Source: Cristatella mucedo (lineage: Eukaryota; Bryozoa; Phylactolaemata; Cristatellidae). From it: a stretch of DNA of 64,000 bases. Shown in pieces: positions 43,135 through 56,600 of the stretch (position 1 is the first letter of the stretch; every line of letters starts with the position of its first letter). Location of the stretch: contig WPIO01000055.1 of NCBI GenBank assembly GCA_009760855.2, positions 62,001 to 126,000 of the forward strand, in the 5' to 3' direction. Made by a program: the position numbers and the translations under genes. The notes beneath the pieces were generated by a model. That model ran no database searches. It had not been told where the DNA came from and was given only the letters and a program-made list of their open reading frames with translations.

Positions 43135-46100
43135 GTAATTCCCAGTGCCCTTTCACTCGGGGCTAGGGCCGTGGAATAGGGCGCTATGCGGCCACTAAAG
43201 TTTCCGCTCCTGTAGCGTCCCGTAATATAATACACATTTGTATAGAATCAGCAGAGAACTAAAGCACTTTCTAGGAACTTGACATGTGGTGTAAAAGAAA
43301 GTGTCAATTCGTTAGTGCTAGCATACATGTGCAGCGGCACCTCGTACGCACTCGAGGTGTATCGGCGCTTCGTTAGCTCTCCCCCACGTTGCTGCGGGCC
43401 AGTTCCTTGCCTGTGCGGTCGCCGCTAGCTTTTCCTAAATCGGGCCCTAGCTGCTTTTTCATCGCCTCAGCTAAGCCATTGCCGGACTCGTGGCCCCTTC
43501 TAGGGCGTCAAGCTAGTGCGAGGCCTGGCTGTCGTCCCTTTTGCCGGATCGCTTTGGGAATACCTTCTGGCCGAGCAGCAGCGCTTCGCACGCCCTCCCA
43601 GCTCAGCTAGCTCGCTCTACCTCAGTAGGGTTGGGGGCCATTGCACCATTAGCCCGAGCGATCAGAGTTGGGAGCCCTGCTACTTGAGGAATTTAATTGG
43701 CTGCCCAACTCGTGCACGGTCTTATATATGATTTGCTTGTATAGCGCTCCAAGAGAACTTAGTCTTCTCTCAAAAAAGGCTGTAGTAAGGCCACTACTCT
43801 AAAACGCAACACTAGACCAAGGAAACCTGAACAACTTCTGCCCAGTCTGCCTTCTACCGTTCTTATCGAAGACACTGGATCGAGTCGTAGCAGACCAGCT
43901 GAACCCGTATATTGAAACTTCAAACCTTGCTAGTAAGTTCCAGTCTGGTTTTGGAGCTAATAACTCCACAGAGTAAGCATTGCTTCGGGTGTACAACGAC
44001 CTACTTAGGAGTGCATGGGTGGAGTATCTCTGCTTGTTGTGCTCGATCTTTCGGCAGCTTTTGATGCCATCGATCACCAAGTCCTTCCTTAGTGCCTCTT
44101 ATCTCGCCTGGGCATTACTGGCACTGCATTGCAATGGTTCAGGTCCTATATCAGTGGGAAACTCCAGAGTTTTGATGTGAATGTACAAAGATCATCTGAT
44201 GAACCTCTGAAATATGAGTACCTCAGTGCTTCGTGCTTGGTCTCGTTCTTTTCACGGTTTATACTCTCCTTCTGGCCGATATGATTACCAAGCACAATCT
44301 AGACTTCACTTCAATGCGGATGACACTCAGTTGCACATTTGCTTTGATCCCTCCCAGCCTTCGAGCACCTCGAATTCTCTACTGCATCTATTGATGACAT
44401 CCGCACATAAATGGCAGCAAATTTTCTTAAATTGAATGATTATAAAACCAACTTACTATTTATGGGCCAACTGTGTGGTTCGGAAATTGGAGAGGCTAAC
44501 ACTCAAAATTGGCTCTGCCAGCTTGTCTCCTGTTGAATCTGCACCAAATCTCGGTGTCATGTTCCAAAGTGACCTTTCATTGGACCACCACATCAGCTCC
44601 ACAGTCAAGTCTGCCTGTGTTCAGCTGCATGACATAGCTAAAATTCAGGCTTGTTTAGATAAGGATACCACGTCTAAGTTGGCCCATGCATTTGTGACAT
44701 CCCATCTTGACTTCTGTAACTCATTGTTTGCTGGCCTACCGGCCTGTGCAATCAGGCACTTACAGCTGGTGAAAGCTCTGCCACTAGGCTTGTCTGTCGT
44801 AAGCATCGAAGTTGCCATATCACACCACTTCTCACCGACCTACAATGGCTACCAGTTAAGCAACTTTAAGGTTTTCTCACTCACTTTTAGGTCCCTTCAT
44901 TTTTGGGCCCCAGCCTACCTATTAGATCCACTGCCCCTTGAGGCTTAGCATCATACCACCAGCTTTTAGGAATCAGGTTTGAACTTTTACCAGGTATAAG
45001 TAAACAGTTAAATTTGATGAGACTGTGCCTTTAGTTCCTATGTACCTAAAGCCCGGAACTCACTCGACCTCCGTCGAAACGACATCCCCTGATTTGACCG
45101 CATTTAAAAAGAAATTAAAAATGTACCTATTCATCACAGCATTTAGTGGGCCCCTGTGATTCGACCTTTATGTGCTTATGCGTGCTGACCCTGTGCATGT
45201 CACCCCTGTCCATGCTATTCTTATTGTTTATTGAGCATGCTACCACTAACTATTCAATCGTGATTTCTTTGCAGCAAATATAAAACGCCTAGAAAGAGAT
45301 TGAGTTCTCGGAGGGCGCTTTATCAAGTGTATTATTATTATTATTATCATCTCTATTCAGGCGCTTCACATATGCCATGGAGCTTGAGCCCACTACCTCG
45401 GTCAGGGCGAGCACCTTAACCATCAACTTCTTGTACTAAGCCTATCGTTGCGAGGAGTGCTACTGAATACAGGAATCAGACAGAAACAGCGTGTCATGAA
45501 TGGATGTGCTAGAACCCTCCTAGACCGAGAGTAGTTGGTTGCCTCATTTTTTCGCTTCTGCAGTCGATGCTGAGGAACCCCCCCCCCCCCCCCCCCCCCG
45601 CCACAGGTATTGGAATAACGCCTTCTGTCAGCCGTGTAGTCAGTCAAAACTGCACTCATCTCGCATAGGTGCTAGTCTAACGCTGTGTAACATGTCCAGC
45701 TAATCGAAGTTATGACAGTGAAGTATGCCGGCCCCTTCCATTCCGTTCTTGAGGCAATGGTTGATGTACTTCTTATTAGCGCTGCTGCGTTTTATGTGCA
45801 GGCTGGCCTACTCGTGTAGCAGCAGTCGGGCAAGCTTGCCGGATTCATTTTGGCTTGTTATGTTTTCGATCGAATAGGTCAATGTAACTGCCATGTTGGA
45901 TCATGGTTTCTGGCATAAGGTGGTTGGCGAGCAAATCATTTAATTCTCGGCTTTTTATCTGAATCTGGCCGTAGGCGCTCTGTGCCTTGTTCAGTGCTCT
46001 ATTGATTTGTCCTTCAAGCTTCCAATCAAGTAGTGATTTCGGTTTAAACAAGTATCAAATAGTTTTAAAGCCACACTATCTAGACCTCATGACAGAGCAT

Positions 46101-49100
46101 GAGCACGGCAGGCGCCTGTTGTTGCCACACACTCTCGTCGACGTTCTCCCACCGATCCTTCATCTGGCTGCCTCTGGCTTTGGCTTGGAATTCGGAGCTC
46201 TTTGTCAGATCCTCTTAATGCTGCTGCTGCTCCTCCATTAGCACTGGCTCCCGAGTTCGTTTGTAGCCAAACCAACTCAAGTTGTCAGTCAGTCTCCCCC
46301 AATGGCATACAAGTAAAACCAGTTAGCTGGCTTGACAGCCTCATTCTATATAGAAGCAAATAGGCCTTTACGGTAATCACTACTACTTGCAGTAGGCAAT
46401 AAAGAATCACTGCAGGACTCGAACCAGTGACCTGCATGAGTGTGAGGCGCAGAGGCTCGTGTAGTGGCATCTTGCTGGCTCGGTGCGATCGGCTGGCTTG
46501 CTGCTGATTGTCTCAGCCGCCAAGCTCTCTCATGGCTCTGTGCCGAAGGCAGCCAATCGAGCCTCGACCATCAATCGTGCGCTGAATCCTTGCGCTTGGC
46601 TGTCGTCCTTCATGCTGGTGCCGTAGTGAGTGAGTGCCCGTCCAAGATGCACTGCCTCCGGCTTGACTTTCAACGTAGGGGGCGCTCCTTGCCGAGCCAC
46701 TGTGGAGCACTGGCTAGCTGCTGCCTGCATCTGTTCGTGATCAAGTTCCCTTCTTTTTCCTCCTCACTCCCCGCTGCTATGGGTGCAGTTGCTCGTCGAT
46801 TTGTGGTGCATCGTAAGGGTGCTGTGCATGCGATCCCAGCAGACAGCCCTGCAAAGCCAGCTCTGGGCCGACTGTGAAGTCTGCTTGCTTGTGCCGAGCC
46901 AGCAGGGTCCGGTTAGTGTTATGCTCTACTGAATCTACTCCCTCACCAGGCTATGTATCGTACTGCCAGCTTTTCGGAGTCTAACAGCTTAACTATACCT
47001 CGTACGAACCTCAAATCCGGAGACCGTATCTTTAGTTCGTATGCTCCCAAAGCCTGGAACTCACTCCTGACTTCACGACATCTCCTGACTCGTCCACATT
47101 TAAAAAGAATCAAAAAACACATCTATTTATCACAGCATTTAGTGGGTCCCTGTAATTCGTCCTTTATGTCCTTATGTGTGCTGACACTGGTGCATGCTGC
47201 CACTAACCACACTTGCATGCTGACCTTATGCATGTCACCCCATATCATATTATCGTCGTTTATTGAGCATGCTAATCTTAACCATTCCACCGTGCTTCCT
47301 TTGCCTCTATTGTAAAGCGCCTAGAAAGACATTGAGTTCTCTGAGGACGCTTTATCAAATGTACTATTAATATTATTATTACTGTGGCTGGTTATCTGCA
47401 GCACCCGGCTTTCAGCAGCTGTCGGCTGCAGCTCTGTTCCATTCTGGTAGCCATTTCGACTGCAGGTCACGTGTCACTTTGTAGGAGCTCGGGAGAAGGA
47501 CGTGGGTATCACCGAGTATGCTAGCAGCAGCGTCCAGGTGGAGCCCATAGCCGGAGTGCTGAAGCAGAGGTCAGCAGCGCCGCCTAGCGGCGTACTCTTG
47601 TGGCTGCTGCAACAGAGGCTGTGCAGCACCGAGTTAGGACCAGCCGTCCTTCCTTCCCCCCCCCCCCCGTGCGTCTGCTGCACCTTATGCCAATAGTGTG
47701 GGCATACGCCCCCTCCCCACTGATTCCAGCTGGCTTTCAGGGGCTCTCGCTTTCGGCTGCCGTTGCTGACTTCATGCGCAGCATTCGTCTGCATCGGTTG
47801 TTCTGCATTATGTAAGCTGATCCTGCAAGCTGCCATTTCCGGGTCGACCGAACAATCGGCAGCTTGCTTGCCACGAGACACTTACCCTTGCTTGTCCCCT
47901 GCATCACTGTGGTTGCCTTGCAGTGATGGTGATTCTGTGGTGCTGCTATCTGTCTCGGGTGGGATGCTGAAACCAGAACTGCCTGTGTGCTGCCGATCTC
48001 AGCTATGCTTGCTCTGCATTCGTGGGAAATTTGTTTTTTGCCCAGTTCCATGTTTTTGCAAAGGTAAGCAGACATCCAGAGGCTCGGTAAATGTCATTAA
48101 CATCTGTCAAAAGTTGAAACACTGGCCTTGGTTGGAGCAGCCTTGTTGCAAGGCAAAATAGCCCCACCTTCCATGCCCCCAGTCGGTACCCAATTTATTA
48201 TCAGAAGGGAAGCTCGTGCATAGCCTGATCAATCTATCAAGTGAAAGCGAAGGGCTTTGCTGCTGCCAAGGCATGGTATTGGAAAATGTTTGATTTGCTG
48301 CTTGTCAGCCTGTTTACAAGCTCTCAATCCAGTGACCAACCAGTCATCTCAATCGCCCCTCCCCTAGACAAGTTTGCTACTATGATCTGGCATGCAGTGT
48401 ACTCTTCACAGTCTGTAGCTGAGTGACGGGCCCAAAATGGCATCGGTGACAGATTGATCAGTTGGCCACATGTTGCTGGCTTGACAACTAGTTGTAGACC
48501 ATGAGGCAATGCCAAACCTCTGAGTCGTGGAGGCAGGTGGTATGATGTGAAACCTGATTTGAAAGTATTTTGTAGCAGTAAGCCGGAGCAATAGAATGAA
48601 GGGGCATTAAAGTGAGTGGCAAACCCTTGAAGTATATATGCTGTTTCATGAGAGGCAGGCAAACCTTGGCAAAGAGTTTTGCTCCGACTGTAAGCATGCT
48701 AATACCACAAGCCGGAAGACTTTCGAGTAGTGAGTGATAAAAGTCGAGTTGGGATGCGCAGAAGGCTCGAATTTTTGCTGCACCGTGTAGCTGAAAGTAG
48801 GCTTGAGTGGAGTTGTTCATGTGTTCATCTTCTGAAAGGCCACTGTGGGACTGGACATCCAAATTGCTTACAAATGCTGCTGGAGATGTGCTGGCGTGGC
48901 TTTCCCTTTTTGAGGGTCAGGATTTCCTGGTTCTGGCTAACGCAAGGTTTGTTCATAACTAATAAATTGGTTGCATCGTCATTCAATGTGAGAAGGTCTG
49001 CTGCCATTAAAGTGCTCATGTCTGCAGTGCATCCCGAAAGAGAGTCGAGAGAGTTAGACGTGCTGCAAGGCAGGCAAGCAGGGATCAAAGCACAGGTGCA

Positions 49101-50614
49101 GCTAAGCTCGGACTGGCAGACATGACCTCCCTCGCCTTTGAATTCCTATTGATGGTGTCTTTGTGTGTCTCCACTCACTGCTGCTTCGCATGTCTGCCTC
49201 TTTATCTTCGAACGTGGCAGGTCTGTTAAAATAGGGTTCCAGGCTGGAAATCGACTTAGGCCAACTTAGAAGGAGCTTGCCTTGCATATTGTCCCAACCT
49301 TGGCTGTGATTGGCTGGTCCGGGCCCGAAAGTCAGTACAATTTAGGAAGGAGGTGCTGGATGTACCAATAAATCCAAAGTGCTCCTATTCGAAACAAAAA
49401 GCTACCTCCCTCCCTTGATAAGTCATAAAAGTGGCCAAGTTTTTTCTGACGTGCCACTGTCATGGTTTTCACTCATGTTGCTGTCGATTTTTTGCCTGTG
49501 GTATTAATTTCGTGCGGTAGTGACAGTGCGACACGGAATGTTGGTCTTCCATTTCCAAGTCCCTATGCACATACAATGTTTGACTGGTAAGCCGTGATCT
49601 CGTATACGGCTTTAACTTCTTTTCTATCACATCAATGTGCTGGCCTGTGTCGGCTTGTATGCAGCTTGTGGCCTGGTTTTGTCGTTGAAGGTACTCTGAC
49701 TTTGTCGTGAATGAAATCGCATTGTCCGGCAAAGTTGTACATCTTGTGTCAACCGATGACATCGACAATCCCGGGAAAAGCACTGTACTGACTAAAGTAA
49801 TCTTAGAGTCGCTTTAAAGTCGATGCTTTTTTTTATAAAACTCGGTTGTGATTGCCCCTGACGATTGCATGACTTTGTACTGTACATCAGTTCACATTAC
49901 TTTCTTTCACTTGGTTACTTAATGTGTCTATCTGTCAGGATTAGTCACTGCTTGTCTTATGTACCCAGCCAAACATTAGATTTCATCTTTTGTGCTTGCT
50001 TCAGTGCTGCATGAGTTGAAACCTACCTACCTTTTTCTTGGTAATGCATAGCAGTGTCCATCAGAGCCTGCTACTGGTATGTTCTCTGTTTACTTCATGG
50101 AGTTGTATTAGTACGGGTTAAACTTTGCTACTACAACTGTGTTTCATATGCCAATCTCGCTCAGTAACTCGACATGCCTTCAAGGCCTCAGTGGTTGCTA
50201 TGCCGGAAATATGCAACTTGATGCTGAATCTGTAGGCTATATCCTGCTCCTGCATGAGCTGTGCTAAATAGACTTGTGCTGTCGTCTGCTCATGAAGCAT
50301 CTTCTGCATATTGATTTCTTTCACAGGGTGAGACATCTGCTGTCTCTTGTCCTTTCTCGACTGACGACCTCGAACTTTTAAAGCAGCTGAGCACATCAAA
50401 GGACGCCGACAGTCAAGTCAAGCTGGTGGTATGGCTTCTTTTTTTGCTTTTAGTTTCGGGCACTTACAGCACAACCGATCTGGCCCCTCTGCTAAGCAGC
50501 TCAAATAAATCAAGTGTCATCCAAGCCTGCTACTGCTGCAGGCGTCTGGCAACTAAGCTTGCCTGCATTGCCCCGACCGGCTCTGCCCCACCTTGCCCGA
50601 TGTGGCCTCAGCCA

Positions 50615-50670
<56 letters not shown>

Positions 50671-53600
50671 AGAATGCTCGGAGGCTCACTGTCACAATGA
50701 TGTTGCTCATTCATGGTTGCCGTTGACACACAGACCGTAAAGTATACCGACGTGGTCACGTTTGTTTAGGGCTCTAGAGAGTCTTTACTATCCATTGCAC
50801 GTGAAGCTTCCCGGACGATTCTGCACCAACAAACTGCCTGCCAGTCGGCGGCAGTGGCTTTCGGCTACGTGTTCCTGAATGAATAGCCAGTGGCACCTTG
50901 GGCTTCTAGCACTGTTACTAGCTTCAATTCTGGGAGCCCTTCTTTCACCCCTGCAACTCAGACTTTCCTGTGAAGGAGGGAATCAAAGAAACGAGTTGTC
51001 ATTATAATAATAGTGATACATTTGTTTAGCGCCTCTGAGAACGTTATCTCTTTCTAAACACTTTATATATGCTGTAAAGGTAGCATATCAGTAGATTAGC
51101 TATAATGTGTACAATTGCAGTAGACATAACCACGCAAAGGACAATTCACGTGGATGGAGCAAATGCTGTGGGAATCAGGTGAGTCTTTAGCTTCTTTTTA
51201 TGTGTCTAGTCAGATGATGGTGTGCCTACAGTCGGTAGTGAGCTTGGGAGCATACAAATTAAAGGCATGGTTATCAGAGGATTTATGGTTGGTTAACAGC
51301 ACAGCTAAATGGCTTGAGCCAAAAAAAGGGGTTATCGGCTGCATAGCCTGATTAGGAAGTATTTCCGGTTAGTAGCCAGGAGCATGATAACAATAGGATC
51401 GGTGTGAAGATTGGTGTAAAGTGGGTGCTAGTATAGCAGTTGCCATGGTCACGGCATGCATATAATTCTAGCAGCAGAGTTGCACCGGCATGCATTTTAT
51501 TGCAAGAGCAAGACTTATAATTAGTCATTTTTTCAAGTCTAGATTACACATAAGAAATGTGTTAGCAGTGTTGTTATAGTGTATTTATCTAACCTAGTCC
51601 GAATGATTGTAATATAATTGAGCTGAAAGTAGGCAGACTTGACTGGTTAACTGACGAAAGAGCACTTTGGAACGCGGCACTACTCTCAGACATTATAATG
51701 TCTCACTATAATGTACGTATACCCCCGGCTGTTAATCTGCAAAGCAGCAAGGGCTAAGTGGACGTTGAGCTGGAGAGTTTACTGTAGCAGCTAGGACCCT
51801 ACTCTGGTTTCGGTCCACATGCTATGCAACATTGCCATATTTTCGGCATACAGCAGCTCCTTGTCCATTGTTTTGTATTTGCATCGAGGCAGAAATGTCC
51901 GTTTGGACATCGCAATTATGCAAACCGTTGGAATTAGGTACTATTAGTTTTCTTTTGCTTTTGATCATGTTTGTTGGCAGTGCAGCTGTTGATCAACATG
52001 GGGTGGGGAAGCTGTTTTGTATCTATCAGGCTCCATTCTGTTGAAGGCACCTGCTGACAAGCAGCTCAGGACGGAGCAGCATGGCTACGTCCGAAGGTTC
52101 TTTCCACTGCTTCAGAGTACCTGCGTTCAAGACGGTGAACGGAAATATCTGGTTGTTTCACAGGCCCGTGCCAATGGTAATAAAGGGTAGCAGCATCCAA
52201 AGCGACCTTTCGTTAGACGACCACGCCTGCTTCACGGTCTAGTCTTTTTTTTTTAGTCTGCCAGCTTTTTTCAGCTACAAAACCTTGCTAAAATTCGGGC
52301 AGCACGTGCCATCACGCCTGCTTGGCGACGTGCCACTATCACCTCTGTGAGCTGCCACGACTGTTCGCCGAGGACAGTGCATTGCAGGCAGAGCTGCTGC
52401 CCCTATGTTAGCTGTTCTCTGCTGTGCGACCTCCCTTGCCCCGATGGGAGCCTTGACTGCTCTGATTCCTCTCGATGCCTGCGCTGTGCGCTAGAAGGGG
52501 GCTGCTTTCGAGTTTTGAGCGCTTCACAGCACGTTTCGCAGCAGGTGACCCGAGGAATGCAGCCGGTGCTCGCTGGCCCAAGGACCGGCCCAAGTACCTG
52601 CATTTCGTGCTGTACAAGGAGTTCAAGGACACGATGGAAGCCGTCGATGTCGTGTCGAAGTATGCAGGGTATGGTGTGTGCCGTCGTTGGCACTCGAGCC
52701 TGATCTCTGCCTGCATTTTACGCCACTCTGCCGATACGTGTCGACTGCAGCAATTGCTTCCTGTCAGGACATGCTGCTGAGCCAATGCAACAATGCTGTA
52801 GCATCTGTTTCTGTATCTTTTGCCAAGCTGTTGCAGTCTTTCCCGTGTGCAGTGCATATTGAGGGGCTGGAAGCACGCTGCCGGTAGCTGGCACGGTTTG
52901 CTTGTAGGCTGAGACCGCATGCGTTCACCTACGCTGGCACGAAGGACAAGCGGGCTCGGACCACGCAGCAGGTCGCCGTGCACAGGTCAGGCCGTGCGTG
53001 CACTTGCACCGAGCTGCTGCCGTAGTGGGCCGAGTAATCGTTAACACGCTACTACTGTCTTGCTTTGTGTTGTTGCTGGAGTTACCCTCGTGCGGCACAT
53101 CAAACGTGTCGTTCTAGGGGGGGGGGGCAAAATGGATGCACCAGTCAAGGCAAGATGGTTGTGGTCCACTGATCATTCTGGACTTGCTTTGCCGATAGAG
53201 ACCTATAATCCTGACTCAACTCTTAGCCCAAAACTTGTTTTTAAAATGTAGAAGCATTAAGTATGTATGTGCAACAGTATGATCTGCAGTTAATTTTTAT
53301 GTATTTGCATATACTCTCGAGCACAAACGTATCGGTTACCCCTTGTTTAGGGTGAGGAAAGGTAACTGGTTAGCAATTGGCTAAGGCGCGAACACACTGG
53401 ACCTATGGAGACTGAAGCAAATTCATGTGGAGTGATTAGAGTTAATTCACTCTGATTACTGCAAAGGCACACAATGCGTTCATCGTTGCCCTAATGAAGG
53501 TTTTAACGTTAGCTGTCGTCAGAAGGGTCACGTCACATCTGAAGGCTCACCTTTTCTCTAGTTTCTAATGTAAAGTGCCCTGAAAGAGATTGAGTTATTT

Positions 53601-56600
53601 GGACAATGAGGGTGCTAGATGTTTTTGAGCATTTAAGTTTGCATTATGCCCGAGCTGGTAAATACAGGTGATTTCGAATCATAGTGATGCAACTTTGAGT
53701 TGGTACTTCAATAAATAAACTTATAGTGATACTTTCTTGACATGTTATATACTGCTCATGATTACAGAATGTTGCTGTAGTGCTTTTTAACCACAACCGA
53801 AAGTGTTAGGCCCCGGCGACCATTTTGATTTGCCTTGCCGATACTTATATGCTCTATATATTTTAGGTAATATTACGTGTAGTAATATATATGTGTGTAT
53901 ATGTATAATTTTGATGTATCTTTAATAGATTTACTTGTCTTAATATATTCTGGCATATTATTTAGCATATTTATTATAACAGATGTATGGGTATACGTTT
54001 TGGGTACCTACAAAGTCTTTAGACAGTCCTTTTCTTTCTATAGACAGTGCTCTAACAAGTCATCCACAACAATAGAAGTTATAATAATAATGATGCACTT
54101 GATAAAGCGCCCTCGGAGAACTCAATCTCTCTCTAGGCGCTTTACATTTGCTGCAAAGGGAAATGCAATTGAATGGTGAGTAATATCATGCTTGATAAAC
54201 AAACAAAATGAATAACATGGTTAGGGGTGACATGCACAGGGTCAGCATGCAAATGTGGTTAGTGGCAGCATGCATAGTGTCAGCACGCATAAGCACATCA
54301 AGGACGAATCACAGGGACCCACTAGATGCTGTCCTAAATATGTGTTTTTAAGTTCCTTTTAAATGTGGTCAGGTCAGGGGATGTTCTGATGCAGGTCGGG
54401 AGGGAGTTCCAGGCTGTGGGAGCATACAAACTAAATGCACGGTCTCCAAAGGATTTGAGGTTTGTGCGAGGTAGTGGTAAACTGTTGGATTCCGAAAAGC
54501 GGGTGGTACGATGCTTGGCCTGATGGGGGAGTATATCTGAGTTATAGGCTGGAGCCAAAGAATGAAGTGACCTAAAAGTGAGCGACAAAACCTTGAAGTC
54601 AATCTGTTGCTTGACTGGTAGCCAGTGCAGGTCGGCGAGAAGTGGTGTAATGTGGCAACTTCGATGCTCACGACAGACAAGCCTAGCTGCAGACTTTTGC
54701 ACCAGCTGCAATCGCCTGATCGCACATGCTGGTAGGCCAGTAAGCAGTGAGTTGCAGAAGTCGAGACGGGATGTCACGAATGCATGGACCAACTTGAACG
54801 TTGTATCCTTATCTAAACAAGCCCGAATTTTAGCAATGTTATGAAGCTGAAAATAGGCAGATTTGACTGTGGAGCTGATATGGTCGTCTAACGAGAGGTC
54901 GCTTTGGAATATGACACCTAGATTTTGAGCTGATTCGACAGGAGATATGCTGGCAGAGCCAATTTTGAGCGGCAGCCTTTCAAATTTGTGAATCACACTG
55001 GGTTTGCCCATAACTAATAAGTTAGTTTTAATTACACACCACTCACTAGTTCAGATCACTCGTCCGAAAGTGACAGGCATCGGAAAGGGTAAGTCGATAT
55101 TGGTCGGTAAACATTAGTCGAGTTCTGTTGTTCAAACCTTTGTCTTGTTTTTGCTCGTAGGGATGTCCTTTCAGGCACCTAGTGCCAGCCACTTTATTTG
55201 ATACAGCGGTCTTAGTTGTAGGCAGGCATCTACTGATGCTGCCCAAAAGGCTGCGATTGGTCGGTTCCGCCTGGCGATCCTCATGCTCAAAGCAGCATAG
55301 CATCACTCTCTGCAAATTCACCACCCCTTCGGCCGAAGCTCTGAACTCCTTACCGCTACTGCTGCTTGTCGTACTTGTTACTGCTGCTGCATAGCTTACC
55401 CTGATACCTTCGGCACTTGCCATTTTACAACCACAACCAATGTGCCGCCGTGGCACTTTCACCCAAAGAGGGAGAGCGCCAGAGTTACACACATTTCACT
55501 CGCTGCTTGCCATGCAATGTCGTCTGATCGCTGACAGCTACGTAAGAGGGTGTTGCCCATTAGACCAACATATTAGTGCTCTATCTGTAGGGTCGAGGCT
55601 AGTAGGCTGCAGCAAGTAAATGCCAAGCTGCAGAACATGGCCGTCGGCAACTTCAGGTGAGCACTCGGTCTTCGCACGACCTTCGACCTTGCTGCTGCAT
55701 ATGCTGCTGCTGCTGCTTCCTTTTCGCAGCTTGTAGCCAAAACATTTCTAATGAGAGGTGCCTCCCCGTGTACGCTTGTGTCGTCTACTGCAACCCCTAA
55801 TATCCTTTGTCGACTAAGGATTCATATAGTCCAGCTTACTGCTCCTCCGTTTCTTGCTGCTGTGACTTCTGCTGTGAAGCTGCTGCCTAACTGTCATTCT
55901 GTCTCACTTGCAAGTTCTTGCATGTGTGTCTGTGCGTGCATGTGTGTGTCTGTACTCTGTGCTCGTGTTTTATGCATTGCCCGAAATTGCGTGTATGCCT
56001 GCTGTAGTGTACTTATGTGTGTGTTTCTTGCAGTCTTCATTTGTCTGCCTCTCAGTTCCGGTATAAGTGCCTGTCTAAATATTTCTGTGTTTATATCTTT
56101 ATCATGTGTTTGAAAGGTACCCAACTAGGTAGTGCACTGCTAATGCACAGATTAACGATTTATCTCTAGAGAGGGCCACTGAACCTAGAGAGATGATTAT
56201 ATATATATGTGTTCTGTTTAGCATGCCTTTATAATAATAATAACAATAATAATTCACTTGATAAAGCACCCTCAGAGAACTTAATCTCTCTCTAGGCGCT
56301 TTACATTTGCTGCAAAAGGAAATGCATTTGAATGGTGAGTAATATCATGCTTGATAAACAAACAAAATGAATAATATGGTTAGGGGTGACATGCACAGGG
56401 TCAGCATGCAAATGTGGTTAGTGGCAGCATGAACAGTGTCAGCACGCATAAGCACATCGAGGACGAATCACAGGGACCCACTAAATGCTGTCCTAAATAG
56501 GTGTGTTTCTAAGTTTCTTTTAAATGTGGTCAGGTCAGGGGACGTTCTGACGCAGGTCGGGAGGGAGTTCCAGGCTTTGGGAGCATACGAACTAAATGCA

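Noticed and set aside
42716-43235. Minus-strand frames near the PUS7 start
   Set aside because: They are opposite exon 1 and the GC-rich promoter and show no motif.
46464-46877. 137-codon plus frame in PUS7 intron 1
   Set aside because: It does not continue PUS7, has no recognisable domain and no splice fit to exons 1 and 2.
50510-50759. Cys-Val or Thr-His repeat frames
   Set aside because: They are translations of the (CA)n tract in PUS7 intron 4.
52408-52983. 191-codon minus frame
   Set aside because: It lies opposite PUS7 exons 6 and 7. The plus strand carries the conserved motifs, so this is a shadow.
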